In this document: positions 34,460 through 47,200 of the stretch, in pieces
How the letters are laid out: every line of letters begins with the position of its first letter
Numbering within the stretch: position 1 is the stretch's first letter
Assembly: GCF_036245475.1 (NCBI RefSeq)
Contig: NZ_BTPM01000002.1
Location: 1,674,001-1,738,000, forward strand
Reading direction: 5' to 3'
Source: Vibrio sp. 10N
GTDB taxonomy: Bacteria > Pseudomonadota > Gammaproteobacteria > Enterobacterales > Vibrionaceae
Length of the DNA: 64,000 nt
The notes under the pieces: generated by a model
Databases searched by the model: none
What the model saw: only the letters and a program-made list of their open reading frames with translations
Told to the model about the DNA's origin: nothing
Made by a program: the position numbers and the translations under genes

Positions 34460-35164
34460 ATGGCGACAGAACCATATTTAGGGGCAATGATGCCTTTTGG
34501 AGGTAACTTTGCTATGAAAGATTGGGCGCAGTGTCGGGGGCAAATTATGCCAATTAGTCAGAATCAAGCTCTGTTCGCTATTATGGGCACTATATACGAC
34601 GGCGATGGACGAGTCACATTTGGACTGCCCGACTTACGTGGACGCAGCCCGGTTGGATATGGTGATGGCCGAGGCCTACATAGCAGAGCGCTTGGTCAAA
34701 AAGAAGGTTTTGAATATACCCGCCTAGCTCTAGCAAATTTACCTACCCATGATCACACCATTAACGGGTCAAAGCTGGCTGGTAGCGCTGCTGTGGGAAT
34801 AGATTTCAGTAATCAGCCAGTAGGCGTGAATGTTGGTGTTGATGTAAGTGGCACCCTACAAGTTTCTTCCTCGCTTGGTAATCTCCAAACTCCTACTACG
34901 ACAAGCTACATTTCAGCAACAACGGATAAAAGCTTTCAAGAACCATCAAAAGGCACATCATATACGGATATAGAAGGCTTATCAGTATCTGCCACCGCTT
35001 CAGGGAGTTTGTCAGGGACGGCACAGGTCAATGCTCCTGTCACTTTCAGTAGTAGCGCTTCGACTGAACTTACTGGTGCATCACAAGAATTCTCGATTCT
35101 CAACCCGAGCTTAAGCGTGAACTGGTTAATAGCCATAGACGGGATTTTCCCATCCCGAAACTAA
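34460..35164 (+). CDS. tail-collar (MdpB-like) domain protein
   Basis: A 234-residue protein. The first 100 residues are a phage tail collar domain as found in stand-alone bacterial microcystin-dependent-protein-like proteins: GNFAMKDWAQCRGQIMPISQ, then IMGTIYDGDGRVTFGLPDLR and ALANLPTHDHTI. The rest is a Ser/Thr/Ala-rich beta segment with low complexity (ATASGSLSGTAQVNAPV). The C-terminus LNPSLSVNWLIAIDGIFPSR is the usual collar-family ending. No signal peptide. GGAG lies before the ATG. No other phage genes are near, so it is not prophage debris. It lies 44 bp before the giant protein gene; may be part of an extracellular fibre or be the substrate of the enzymes upstream. Confidence 0.82.
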   Translation: MATEPYLGAMMPFGGNFAMKDWAQCRGQIMPISQNQALFAIMGTIYDGDGRVTFGLPDLRGRSPVGYGDGRGLHSRALGQKEGFEYTRLALANLPTHDHTINGSKLAGSAAVGIDFSNQPVGVNVGVDVSGTLQVSSSLGNLQTPTTTSYISATTDKSFQEPSKGTSYTDIEGLSVSATASGSLSGTAQVNAPVTFSSSASTELTGASQEFSILNPSLSVNWLIAIDGIFPSRN

Positions 35165-35208
35165 TAGATTTATTGGCGCATTAATAGTTAAAACAAGGAA
35201 GTGACGAC

Positions 35209-38200
35209 ATGGCACGTTTGCAAACCGCGTTAATATTGGCCTTTATGTTGGTTATGCAAGTAGCATGGTCGGCGCCCGCTGATATTGATTTTACTGATCA
35301 AGGAGACATCGGAAGGCTACCTGCGTTTTCGTTCAATGCGGGCGGAGTTGATTACACTATCGATTATGGGTGGGCATCGGAGGGGATGCCATATGCTGGA
35401 GCTGATGTATATGTGGATTCAGATGGCCTAGCGCCAATTGATCCCAACACTACTGGCCTTGGTAATTGGGGCTGGGTCAAAACACAGGGATTTAAAGTAA
35501 GCGGAAGTACTTTTTTTCAACTTGATGAATTAGTTTTAAGCAGAGTGATGCGTGACGAAGAAGGTGTTACGCCTGACAACAGTTTTATCGTAACTGGATA
35601 TGAGAATGGTGTTGCAACAGCACTCACTAATTTAAGCTTTAGTATAAGTGAGGATTATAGTAGTCAGAACGAATCTTTTTCTATAAATGTCAATGATTTG
35701 GGAGACTCGTCAGCTTGGAGTAGCATAGACTCGTTTATCGTAAGTTGGAATGTTGAATCAGATGGCGAGGGAGGGGTTTTTAGTCAAGCTCAGTATAGAG
35801 CGGCTATTATCGAAAGGTTGGTCACTTCCCCTGCGGCAGTTGAGCTCGACCAAACCCCGCCTGTTTTCCAAAATAGTTCTCCAACTCTTAACACAGTGAC
35901 CACGACGGGTGCAACGCTATCGGTTTCGCTTGATGAAAAAGGTACAGCCTATTTTGTCGTGGTGGCTAATTCTTCCTCTGCCCCGAGTGCAGGTCAAGTT
36001 AAAACCGGAAAAGATGCCAGTGGCGCAGATGCCATAGCATCTGGTAGCTTTGCCATTGGAGATAGCCTATCAAATAGTTCGGTTATTTCTGTGTTAAGTG
36101 ATGGTACGGACTATGATGTGTACGTGGTTGCTGAAGACGATGAGTCTACCCCTAATGTTCAGGTGTCGGCCTCTAAACTCGATCTTACCACCACAGATTC
36201 CTCTCCCAATGTCAGTGAAATTACTGTATCGGGCTCACCTGCAGCCAACGCCACTTCCATCGACTATTTGGTCACGTTTGGTGATGAGGTCAGCAATATT
36301 GCGACGACAGACTTCACTGCCAAACTCGATGGAGCGGCCAACGCTGGTGTTAGTGTTGCGTCTGTGTCTGCTTCCTCAGGAACTTCAGTAACGGTGACGG
36401 TTAGTGTTTCTGGTGTCTCGGGTGCGGTGAGATTGGATCTCGATGCCGACAATACTATTGTTGATGAGAGCAATACCAATCCGGCCGCCTTTACTAGCGG
36501 TGCTACACATACAACAGATACCATCGTACCCACGGTAACATCGATAGTACGTAAGTCACCCATCGCGGAATATACCAATTCTGACTCTCTAGTTTGGACA
36601 GTCACCTTTTCAGAAAGCCTATCCAGTATTGATGGAAGCGACTTTGCAGTTACGGGCGCTACGGGAGTCACTATTTCACCATCGGCAAGCTCTGGTTCCA
36701 GCGTGGATGTGACGGTCTCTGGAGGAGGTTTGGCTTCGGCGAACAGTGTGGTTTCCCTTGCTATTTCCTCTTCCAACAATAATTTGACCGATGCTGGTGG
36801 CAATGGTCTCTCAAGCGTGACGCCAACAGGCAGTGTCGAAACCTATACGGTTGATAACACCGCACCAACCTTTTCATCGGTAGACGATAATAGTGGCGAC
36901 AACTCCTACAAAGCGGGGGAGACTATTACGATAACGGCGGGATTAGGAGAGTCAGGACTCACGGTTAATGCCAATATCTCAGTATTAGACAGTGACTTTG
37001 GCTCATCGGTGGCAATGAGCAATATCGGCAGTAATACCTATAGCGTCACCACGTCGGCGCTGGATCTTAATGGTAATATGCTAGAGGGTACATCAATAGC
37101 GGTGACCATAACGGCAACCGATGCTGCTGGAAACCAAGCAACGGATAGCTCACTGACGTTGCTCCTTGATAAAACCGCGCCAACTTTTAGTGGCTCGAGT
37201 TCCGCCCCTGCTGATAATAGTGCCGGTGTTACTGCTAGTGATGATTTCGTTTTAGAATTTAGCGAAGCGGTGCGTCTTAAAGATGGCGGAACCTTGTCGC
37301 TAATGGACGTCACCAACTCGGCTACCTACGAAACCTACTCGGAGGACAATGCAACTTCGGGTTCCGGAAACCTTGGCGGTGAACTCACCCTATCGAGTGC
37401 GCAAGCAACGCTTAATCCAGCAAGTAGTTTACTTGCGGGTACTCAGTATGCGATTCAAATCGGATCTTCTACTCTGGAAGATCTGGCAGGCAACTCCTTT
37501 GCCGGTATCAGTGATAACACCACGTACAACTTCACGACTCGCCCTGAGTTAACATTGACCGTTGGAGAATCCAGTGTAAAAGAGAATGGCGGTCAAGTTA
37601 CGTTCACGCTATCCCTTGTTGATGGCAAGGGAAACCCATTTGTTGCAACAGAAGCCATCACGGTCGCATTAGGCAAAGCCGGCACTGGTATTGAAACGGA
37701 TGACTATTTATTGAATGGGCTTTCTGGAAGCAATTTAACCATTGGTGGTGGGGCATCTTCGGCTTCCTTTACGCTAACCGCTCAGCCTGATGCCATCGAC
37801 GATAATAACGAAAGTGTTGAACTCACTATTAGCTCTGTTTCATCTGGCTCAGCGGTTATTGGCTCGTCAAAAACCGCAAGTGTGGTCATTTCCCAAAACT
37901 CACCCGCAGTCGTTAATGGGCTGGACTCATCGCCAGTCTTTTCTGAGGGTGGGAGTGCTGTTGTTATCGATAGCAATGTCACGGTTTCTGATGTGGAGTT
38001 AGATGCGCTTAATAGCGGTCAAGGTAATTACAGTGGCGCGAGCCTGACGATTTCCCGCTCAGGCGGTGCAGATAATAACGATGTGTTTGGTAACAGTGGA
38101 TTATTAAGTAATTTGATTGAATCTGGCGATCTTACTTATAACAACGTTGTTGTCGGTACCGTAACCACAAATAGTGCGGGAACTTTGACACTGACATTCA

Positions 38201-41200
38201 ACAGCAATGCGACTACGGCTGTGGTCAACTCGGTTTTGCAGGCCATTACTTATCAAAACTCTAGTGATGACCCAAGTGGCTCGGTCGAGCTTAGCTTTGT
38301 GTTCAATGATGGCGTTGAAAATAGCAGCAGCATTCAAGTTACTGCTTCAATCACGGGTGTTAACGATATACCGACATTAGCCGCTACGGGCAGCTCACCA
38401 ACCTTCGTTGAGGGAAGTTCGGCAGTCACACTTTTCTCTAGTGCTGCAGTCAGCACTGTCGAGGCGAGCCAAACGTTAGCGGGTTTAGTGATTACCGTCA
38501 CCAATGTGGCGGATGCGGCCAATGAAACGCTCAATATCGATGGATCATCCATCATTTTGACGACTGGGCAGTCCGGCAGTACATCAAGCTTTAACTATTC
38601 AGTGTCTGTTGCGAGCACAACTGCGACGATTACACTCACTGGCGGTACATTAACCGAAACTCAGATGCAGTCAGTTATCGATGCGATAAGCTATAGCAAT
38701 GGCAGTGATGACCCAACAACGGCAAGCAACCGTGTTGTCACCATAACGAGCATTAGTGAAACTGGTTCGGTCAATACGGTTGCTAATACCACTATATCTT
38801 CCACGATCTCGGTTACTGGAGTGGATGATGAGCCGATCGTTAGCGCAAATGGGTTGAGCCCAACCTATACCGAGGGAGCTGCCACGAGCTATGTGTATTC
38901 TTCTGCTTCGGTTAACACCGTGGAGAGTTCGCAGACTATTACCGGTGCGACTTTCACAATCAGTGGCGTACAAGATGGCAGCGAAGAGGCTTTGGTCGTC
39001 GATGCAACAGAAATTACGTTAGTTCAAGGTACATCCGGGACGACTCCCACAAACCTTATTGATTATTCGGTATCGGTGTCAGGCAATGTGGCAACGGTGG
39101 TGTTATCTAACGTCACCGGAACTGCTCAGTTAGCGCAGCAATTACTCAATTACATTGGCTACATTCACAAAGGCCAAGATCCTACTGAGGGCAATCGGGT
39201 TGTGACCTTAACTGAAGTGACAGATAGTGGCTCAAATAGTGGAGACAATGACAACCTCAACGATACCCTCGCTATTGCTTCTACGGTATCGGTGAGCGCT
39301 GTCGATGATGCGCCGACGTTAAGCGCTTCTGCTCTTAATCAAACATTTACGGAAAATGGTTCGGCAGTGAGCGTTTTCTCTTCCGCTGCAATCGATACAG
39401 TAGAAGCTTCTCAGTTAATAGAATCTATCACTTGGCAGGTCACTGGTGTTGCTAATAGTGGAAGTGAGTATTTGGTCATTGATGGAAGCGAGGTGAGTTT
39501 AGCTGATAGAGTAAGTGGCACCACTTCTACAAACAGTTTCGTTTATCAAGTTTCTTTGGTCTCTAGCGGCGTATTTGCTGTAAGTGTGTCCAAGCAAGAT
39601 ACAACGTCCAATTACCAAACCCTTATCGATGGGATCACCTATAGGAATACGGCTGAAAACATCGTCACAGGCACCCGTACCATATCGATCACAGAGCTGG
39701 TGGATAGTGGAGGCAGTGATGGAGACAATCTAAATAGCAATTCGTCTTTAAGCCTAACGTCTACGTTGCCAATAGTAGGTGTTAATGATGACCCATCCAT
39801 TACCATTGGCAATCAGTTGTCGACTGACGAAGACAATAACCAAACATTGAGCTTCAACTTTAGCGATGTGGATGGCGATACGGTCACGGCGACGGAGAAA
39901 GCCGCGCCAAGTCATGGTGAGATAGCCATTAGTGGTACTGACATCGTCTACACGCCAACCGCGAACTACAACGGCAGTGACAGCTTCACCATTACTCTGA
40001 CCGATGGCAACGGCTACACGGTAGACAAAACCATCAATGTCACCGTTTCTAGCGTCAATGATGATCCGAGCATTACGATTGCGTCGACTCTGACCACGGA
40101 TGAAGACAACAACCAAACGTTGAGTTTCAACTTTAGCGATGTGGATGGCGATACGGTCACGGCAACGGAGAAATCGGCGCCAAGTCATGGTGAAATAGCC
40201 ATCAGTGGCACGGACATCGTCTATACGCCAACCGCGAACTACAACGGCAGTGACAGCTTCACCATAACTCTGACCGATGGTAACGGCTACACAGTAGACA
40301 AAACCATTAACGTCACCGTCTCTAGCGTCAATGATGAGCCGAGCATCACGATAGCCTCGACCTTGACCACAGACGAAGACAACAACCAAACGTTGAGTTT
40401 CAACTTTAGCGATGTGGATGGCGATACGGTGACAGCGACGGAGAAATCCGCGCCGAGTCATGGTGAGATAGCCATTAATGGTACTGACATTGTCTACACG
40501 CCAACCGCGAACTACAACGGCAGTGACAGCTTCACCATTACTTTGACCGATGGTAACGGCTACACAGTAGACAAAACCATCAACGTCACCGTCTCCAGCG
40601 TCAATGATGAGCCGAGCATTACGATTGCCTCGACCTTGACGACGGATGAAGACAACAACCAAACATTGAGCTTCAACTTTAGCGATGTGGATGGCGATAC
40701 GGTCACGGCAACGGAGAAGTCTGCTCCAAGTCATGGTGAGATAGCCATCAGCGGCACGGACATCGTCTACACGCCAACCGCCAACTACAACGGCAGTGAC
40801 AGCTTCACCATTACTTTGACCGATGGTAACGGCTACACAGTAGACAAAACCATCAACGTCACCGTCTCTAGCGTCAATGATGAGCCTAGCATTACGATCG
40901 CCTCAACCTTAACCACAGACGAAGACAACAACCAAACGTTGAGTTTCAACTTTAGCGATGTGGATGGCGATACGGTCACGGCAACGGAGAAATCTGCGCC
41001 GAGTCATGGTGAGATAGCCATTAATGGCACGGACATCGTCTATACGCCAACCGCGAACTACAACGGCAGTGACAGTTTCACCATTACACTGACTGATGGT
41101 AACGGCTACACGGTAGACAAAACCATTAACGTCACCGTCTCTAGCGTCAATGATGAGCCGAGCATCACGATAGCGTCGACTCTGACCACGGACGAAGACA

Positions 41201-44200
41201 ACAACCAAACGTTGAGTTTCAACTTTAGCGATGTGGATGGCGATACGGTCACGGCAACGGAGAAATCTGCGCCGAGTCATGGTGAGATAGCCATCAGTGG
41301 CACGGACATCGTCTATACGCCAACCGCGAACTACAACGGCAGTGACAGTTTCACCATTACACTGACTGATGGTAACGGCTACACGGTAGACAAAACCATT
41401 AACGTCACCGTCTCTAGCGTCAATGATGAGCCTAGCATTACGATCGCCTCAACCTTAACCACAGACGAAGACAACAACCAAACGCTGAGCTTCAACTTTA
41501 GCGATGTGGATGGCGATACGGTCACGGCGACGGAGAAATCGGCGCCAAGTCATGGTGAAATAGCCATCAGTGGCACGGACATCGTCTATACGCCAACCGC
41601 GAACTACAACGGCAGTGACAGCTTCACCATAACTCTGACCGATGGTAACGGCTACACAGTAGACAAAACCATTAACGTCACCGTCTCTAGCGTCAATGAT
41701 GAGCCGAGCATCACGATAGCCTCGACCTTGACCACAGACGAAGACAACAACCAAACGTTAAGCTTCAACTTTAGCGATGTGGATGGCGATACGGTGACGG
41801 CAACTGAGAAATCTGCCCCGAGTCATGGGGAGATAGCCATTAATGGCACTGACATCGTCTACACACCAACCGCGAACTACAACGGCAGTGACAGTTTCAC
41901 TATTACTCTGACCGATGGCAGCGGCTACACAGTAGACAAAACCATTAACGTCACCGTCTCTAGTGTCAATGATGAGCCGAGCATCACGATCGCCTCGACC
42001 TTGACCACGGATGAAGACAACAACCAAACGTTGAGTTTCAACTTTAGCGATGTGGATGGCGATACGGTCACGGCGACTGAGAAATCGGCGCCGAGTCATG
42101 GGGAGATAGCCATCAGTGGCACGGATATCGTCTACACACCAACCGCTAACTACAATGGCAGTGACAGCTTCACCATTACTCTGACCGATGGTAACGGTTA
42201 TAGCGTCGATAAAACCATCAACGTTACCGTCTCTAGCGTCAATGATGAGCCTAGCATTACGATCGCCTCTACCTTGAACACAGACGAAGACAACAACCAA
42301 ACGTTGAGTTTCAACTTTAGCGATGTGGATGGCGATACGGTGACGGCGACTGAGAAATCGGCGCCGAGTCATGGGGAGATAGCCATCAGTGGCACGGACA
42401 TCGTCTACACACCAACCGCGAACTACAACGGCAGTGACAGCTTCACCATTACTCTGACCGATGGCAGCGGCTACACGGTAGACAAAACCATTAACGTCAC
42501 CGTCTCCAGCGTCAATGATGAGCCGAGCATTACCATTGCCTCGACCTTGACGACGGATGAAGACAACAACCAAACATTGAGCTTCAACTTTAGCGATGTG
42601 GATGGCGATACGGTGACAGCGACAGAGAAATCGGCGCCGAGTCATGGGGAGATAGCCGTCAGCGGCACGGACATCGTCTACACACCAACCGCGAACTACA
42701 ACGGCAGTGACAGTTTCACTATTACTCTGACCGATGGCAGCGGCTACACGGTAGACAAAACCATTAATGTTACCGTCTCTAGCGTCAATGACGAGCCGAG
42801 CATTACCATTGCCTCGACCTTGACCACGGACGAAGACAACAACCAAACGTTGAGTTTCAACTTTAGCGATGTGGATGGCGATACGGTGACGGCAACGGAG
42901 AAATCGGCGCCGAGTCATGGGGAGATAGCCATCAGTGGCACGGACATCGTCTACACACCAACCGCGAACTACAACGGCAGTGACAGCTTCACCATTACTC
43001 TGACCGATGGCAGCGGCTACACGGTAGACAAAACCATTAACGTCACCGTCTCCAGCGTCAATGATGAGCCGAGCATTACCATTGCCTCGACCTTGACGAC
43101 GGATGAAGACAACAACCAAACATTGAGCTTCAACTTTAGCGATGTGGATGGCGATACGGTGACAGCGACAGAGAAATCGGCGCCGAGTCATGGGGAGATA
43201 GCCGTCAGCGGCACGGACATCGTCTACACACCAACCGCGAACTACAACGGCAGTGACAGTTTCACTATTACTCTGACCGATGGCAGCGGCTACACGGTAG
43301 ACAAAACCATTAATGTTACCGTCTCTAGCGTCAATGACGAGCCGAGCATTACCATTGCCTCGACCTTGACCACGGACGAAGACAACAACCAAACGTTGAG
43401 TTTCAACTTTAGCGATGTGGATGGCGATACGGTGACGGCAACGGAGAAATCGGCGCCGAGTCATGGGGAGATAGCCATCAGTGGCACGGACATCGTCTAC
43501 ACACCAACCGCGAACTACAACGGCAGTGACAGCTTCACCATTACTCTGACCGATGGCAGTGGCTATACGGTAGACAAAACCATTAACGTCACCGTCTCTA
43601 GCGTCAATGATGAGCCGAGCATCACCATTGCCTCGACCTTGACCACAGACGAAGACAACAACCAAACGTTGAGTTTCAACTTTAGCGATGTGGATGGCGA
43701 TACGGTGACGGCAACCGAGAAATCGGCGCCGAGTCATGGTGAGATAGCCATCAGTGGCACGGACATCGTCTACACACCAACCGCGAACTACAACGGCAGT
43801 GACAGCTTCACCATAACTCTGACCGATGGTAACGGCTACACAGTAGACAAAACCATTAACGTCACCGTCTCTAGCGTCAATGATGAGCCTAGCATTACGA
43901 TCGCCTCAACCTTAACCACAGACGAAGACAACAACCAAACGTTGAGTTTCAACTTTAGCGATGTGGATGGCGATACGGTCACGGCAACGGAGAAATCTGC
44001 GCCGAGTCATGGTGAGATAGCCATTAATGGCACGGACATCGTCTATACGCCAACCGCGAACTACAACGGCAGTGACAGTTTCACCATTACACTGACTGAT
44101 GGTAACGGCTACACAGTAGACAAAACCATTAACGTCACCGTCTCTAGCGTCAATGATGAGCCGAGCATCACGATAGCGTCGACTCTGACCACGGACGAAG

Positions 44201-47200
44201 ACAACAACCAAACGCTGAGCTTCAACTTTAGCGATGTGGATGGCGATACGGTCACGGCGACGGAGAAATCCGCGCCGAGTCATGGTGAGATAGCCATCAG
44301 TGGCACGGACATCGTCTATACGCCAACCGCGAACTACAACGGCAGTGACAGTTTCACCATTACACTGACTGATGGTAACGGCTACACGGTAGACAAAACC
44401 ATTAACGTCACCGTCTCTAGCGTCAATGATGAGCCGAGCATCACGATAGCGTCGACTCTGACCACGGACGAAGACAACAACCAAACGCTGAGCTTCAACT
44501 TTAGCGATGTGGATGGCGATACGGTCACGGCGACGGAGAAATCCGCGCCAAGTCATGGTCAGATAGTCATCAATGGCACTGACATCGTCTACACGCCAAC
44601 CGGCAACTACAACGGCAGTGACAGCTTTACGATCACTTTGACCGATGACAGCGGTTATACGGTAGATAGAACTATTAACGTCCAGGTTATCAGTGTGAAT
44701 GATGCCCCTGTTGTTGCTGGTGAGACCCTAACATTCTCAGCGACACCAGAAGGCATTTATAATTTTGCTCCGCTGGCTAATGATGTAGATCCTGATGATG
44801 ACACATTAACGCTCGCTTGGGCGAATGCAGACACGGGAACCTTAACCGTTAACGGTGACAATATTGAGCTTCAGACTACTGATGTTGGAGTGGTCACCAT
44901 AAAGTATGGTGTCATAGATGGTAACGGTGCTGAAGTTATTGGTGAGGCTGTGCTAGAAATTGTTGCGAATGAAGGTCCAACCGTCACACCGCCCGATGAT
45001 GTTGAGATTAATGCAACGGCGCTATTTACTAAAGTCGACCTTGGGGTAGCAACAGCGCTTGATAGTTCAGGACTGCCACTTCCTGTCGTAATAGAAAACA
45101 GCGACGGATTCTTCACGCCTGGTGTTCACAAAGTCTCGTGGGCTGCAACGGATCAAAGCGGTAATACAGGTAAATCACTTCAGACTATTACGGTTAACCC
45201 ATTAATCTCAATAGAGAAGAATGGTAAGACCGTTGAAGGTACTGAACATCAAGTCGCGGTTTATCTCAACGGTGAGCCCAGTGGCTATCCAGTGGTCATC
45301 CCATACACGGTGGGTGGCACGATGGATACGCAAGATCACGATCTTGTTTCGGGGGAAGTGGTGATTACTTCCGGGCTTGAAGGTGTGATTGATTTTGAGA
45401 TCTTCAACGATGATGTTGCTGATAGCGAAGAAACATTGCTCATTACATTGGCTGATTCCGTCAACCTTGGCAGTAAGTATCAATATATTCTGACCGTTTA
45501 TGAGGTGAATGTTGCACCTGATGTGACGCTACAAGTTATTCAAAATAATGAACCTAGAACGGTTATTTCTCCGCAACAAGGTACGGTGACGATCACTGCC
45601 GTAGTTGACGATGTTAATCCGGGCGATAGCCATCAGTATCGTTGGATCAATGATAATTCAGCGCTAGCCAATATTAGCCAGGCAGAGTCAGTATTTGAGT
45701 TTGATCCAAGCGCTCTCGTTGATGGCGTGTATGAGCTTGCTATTGAAGTGACGGATTCAGGCAATGAAACGGTGAACACCAGCGTGTTCTTAGAAGTCGT
45801 GGCTGAACTTGCCACGCTCGGGGAAGAGGATACCGATGGTGATCTCATTCCAGACAACCAAGAGGGTTATAGTGACAGTGATGGTGACGGTATTCCAGAT
45901 TTCCAAGATGCGATAACCGAATGTAACGTCATTCAGTCTTATGCGTCGGAGTCGAGCAGCTATCTGGTAGAAGGTGAGCCTGGTGTTTGCTTGCGTAAGG
46001 GGGTGACGGTTGCCAATGCAATGACGGGAGGGGCGCTGTTGCTAGAGCAGGAGTTGCCTTTAGATGATGATGCAACAAATGTTGGTGGTCTTTTTGACTA
46101 TGTTGCGATTGGGCTTCCTATCCCTGGGCAGAGCTATTCTTTAGTGTTACCGCAAAGTAGACCGATTCCTCGTAATGCAGTCTATCGCAAATACAGTGAA
46201 ACCAGCGGTTGGATAACGTTAACAAACGATGGAACTGACCCAGACAACTACGTCTCATCAGCACCTGGATTTGAAGGTTACTGTCCACCTCCTGGTGACG
46301 CGTCATGGCAGCAAGGTCAGTTGATCGAAGGCCACTGGTGTGTGCAATTAACCATTAAAGATGGCGGTGTCTATGATGACGATGGCGAAGCCAATGGCAG
46401 AATTGTTGACCCAGGTGGCGTGGCGACGACCTCGTCGAATACACTTCCGCAAGCAGAGTCGGATGAAGTGAACGTGGTTAAAGGCGGCACAGTGACGATC
46501 AACGTACTGGCGAACGACAGTGATGGTGATGGTGATGCGTTACAGGTTACGAGCGCCAGCAGTCAACTTGGTACTGTATCGATTGAGAATAACCAACTCG
46601 TCTATCAAGCGCCTACAGACTTCTTTGGTGTCGATACGTTAAGCTATGGCATTTCCGACGGCAATGGCGGAACCGCATTCTCAAATGTTTCGGTGAACGT
46701 GAATCTGGCTAGTAACGATGTGGTGAGAAACAGCTCGAGTGGTGGCTCTTTGGGAGGATGGCTTGTGATGATATTGGCAGTATTCGGTACAATTCGTGCT
46801 GGGCAAGTACGTGCAAGTACCGCCTTGTTAGCCCTGTTAACTGCATTTAACGTCAACGCTGATTGGTTTCTTAAGGCGGACATCGGTCAAGCGAGAGCGG
46901 ATGATAGAAACTATGACAACAATGCGCAGGTGCTGAGTGTCGAAGATCGTGATACGGCTTGGTTACTTGGGGTGGGATATCGATATAATCAGGATTGGGC
47001 GGTGTCAGTTAACTATATCAATCTTGGCAAAGGGAGTGCCGAATTAGCAGCTGACGTGGGTCAGTCTCCAGAGGATTATCACCGCACCGTTGCCAAAGTG
47101 ACGCCTGCACTTGGGCACGGTATCGGATTGGATGTTGATTACACCTTGTGGGAAAACGATAAGGTGTCGCTCAATGGTATCGCTGGAGCACTGGCTTGGC

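Noticed and set aside
34460..35164. Prophage remnant, because of the tail-collar domain
   Set aside because: No other phage genes are nearby; stand-alone collar proteins of this type are known in non-phage contexts, and the gene lies in a tight operon with enzymes.
39754..44556. Long open frames on the minus strand across the repeat array (up to 659 codons)
   Set aside because: They repeat with the 273-bp unit, have Arg/Val/Ile-rich composition with no start signals, and arise because each unit lacks stops on that strand. The plus strand encodes the real domain repeats.
39781..44694. Tandem repeats as a CRISPR array
   Set aside because: The unit is 273 bp, contiguous with no spacers, and in frame within a large coding gene.
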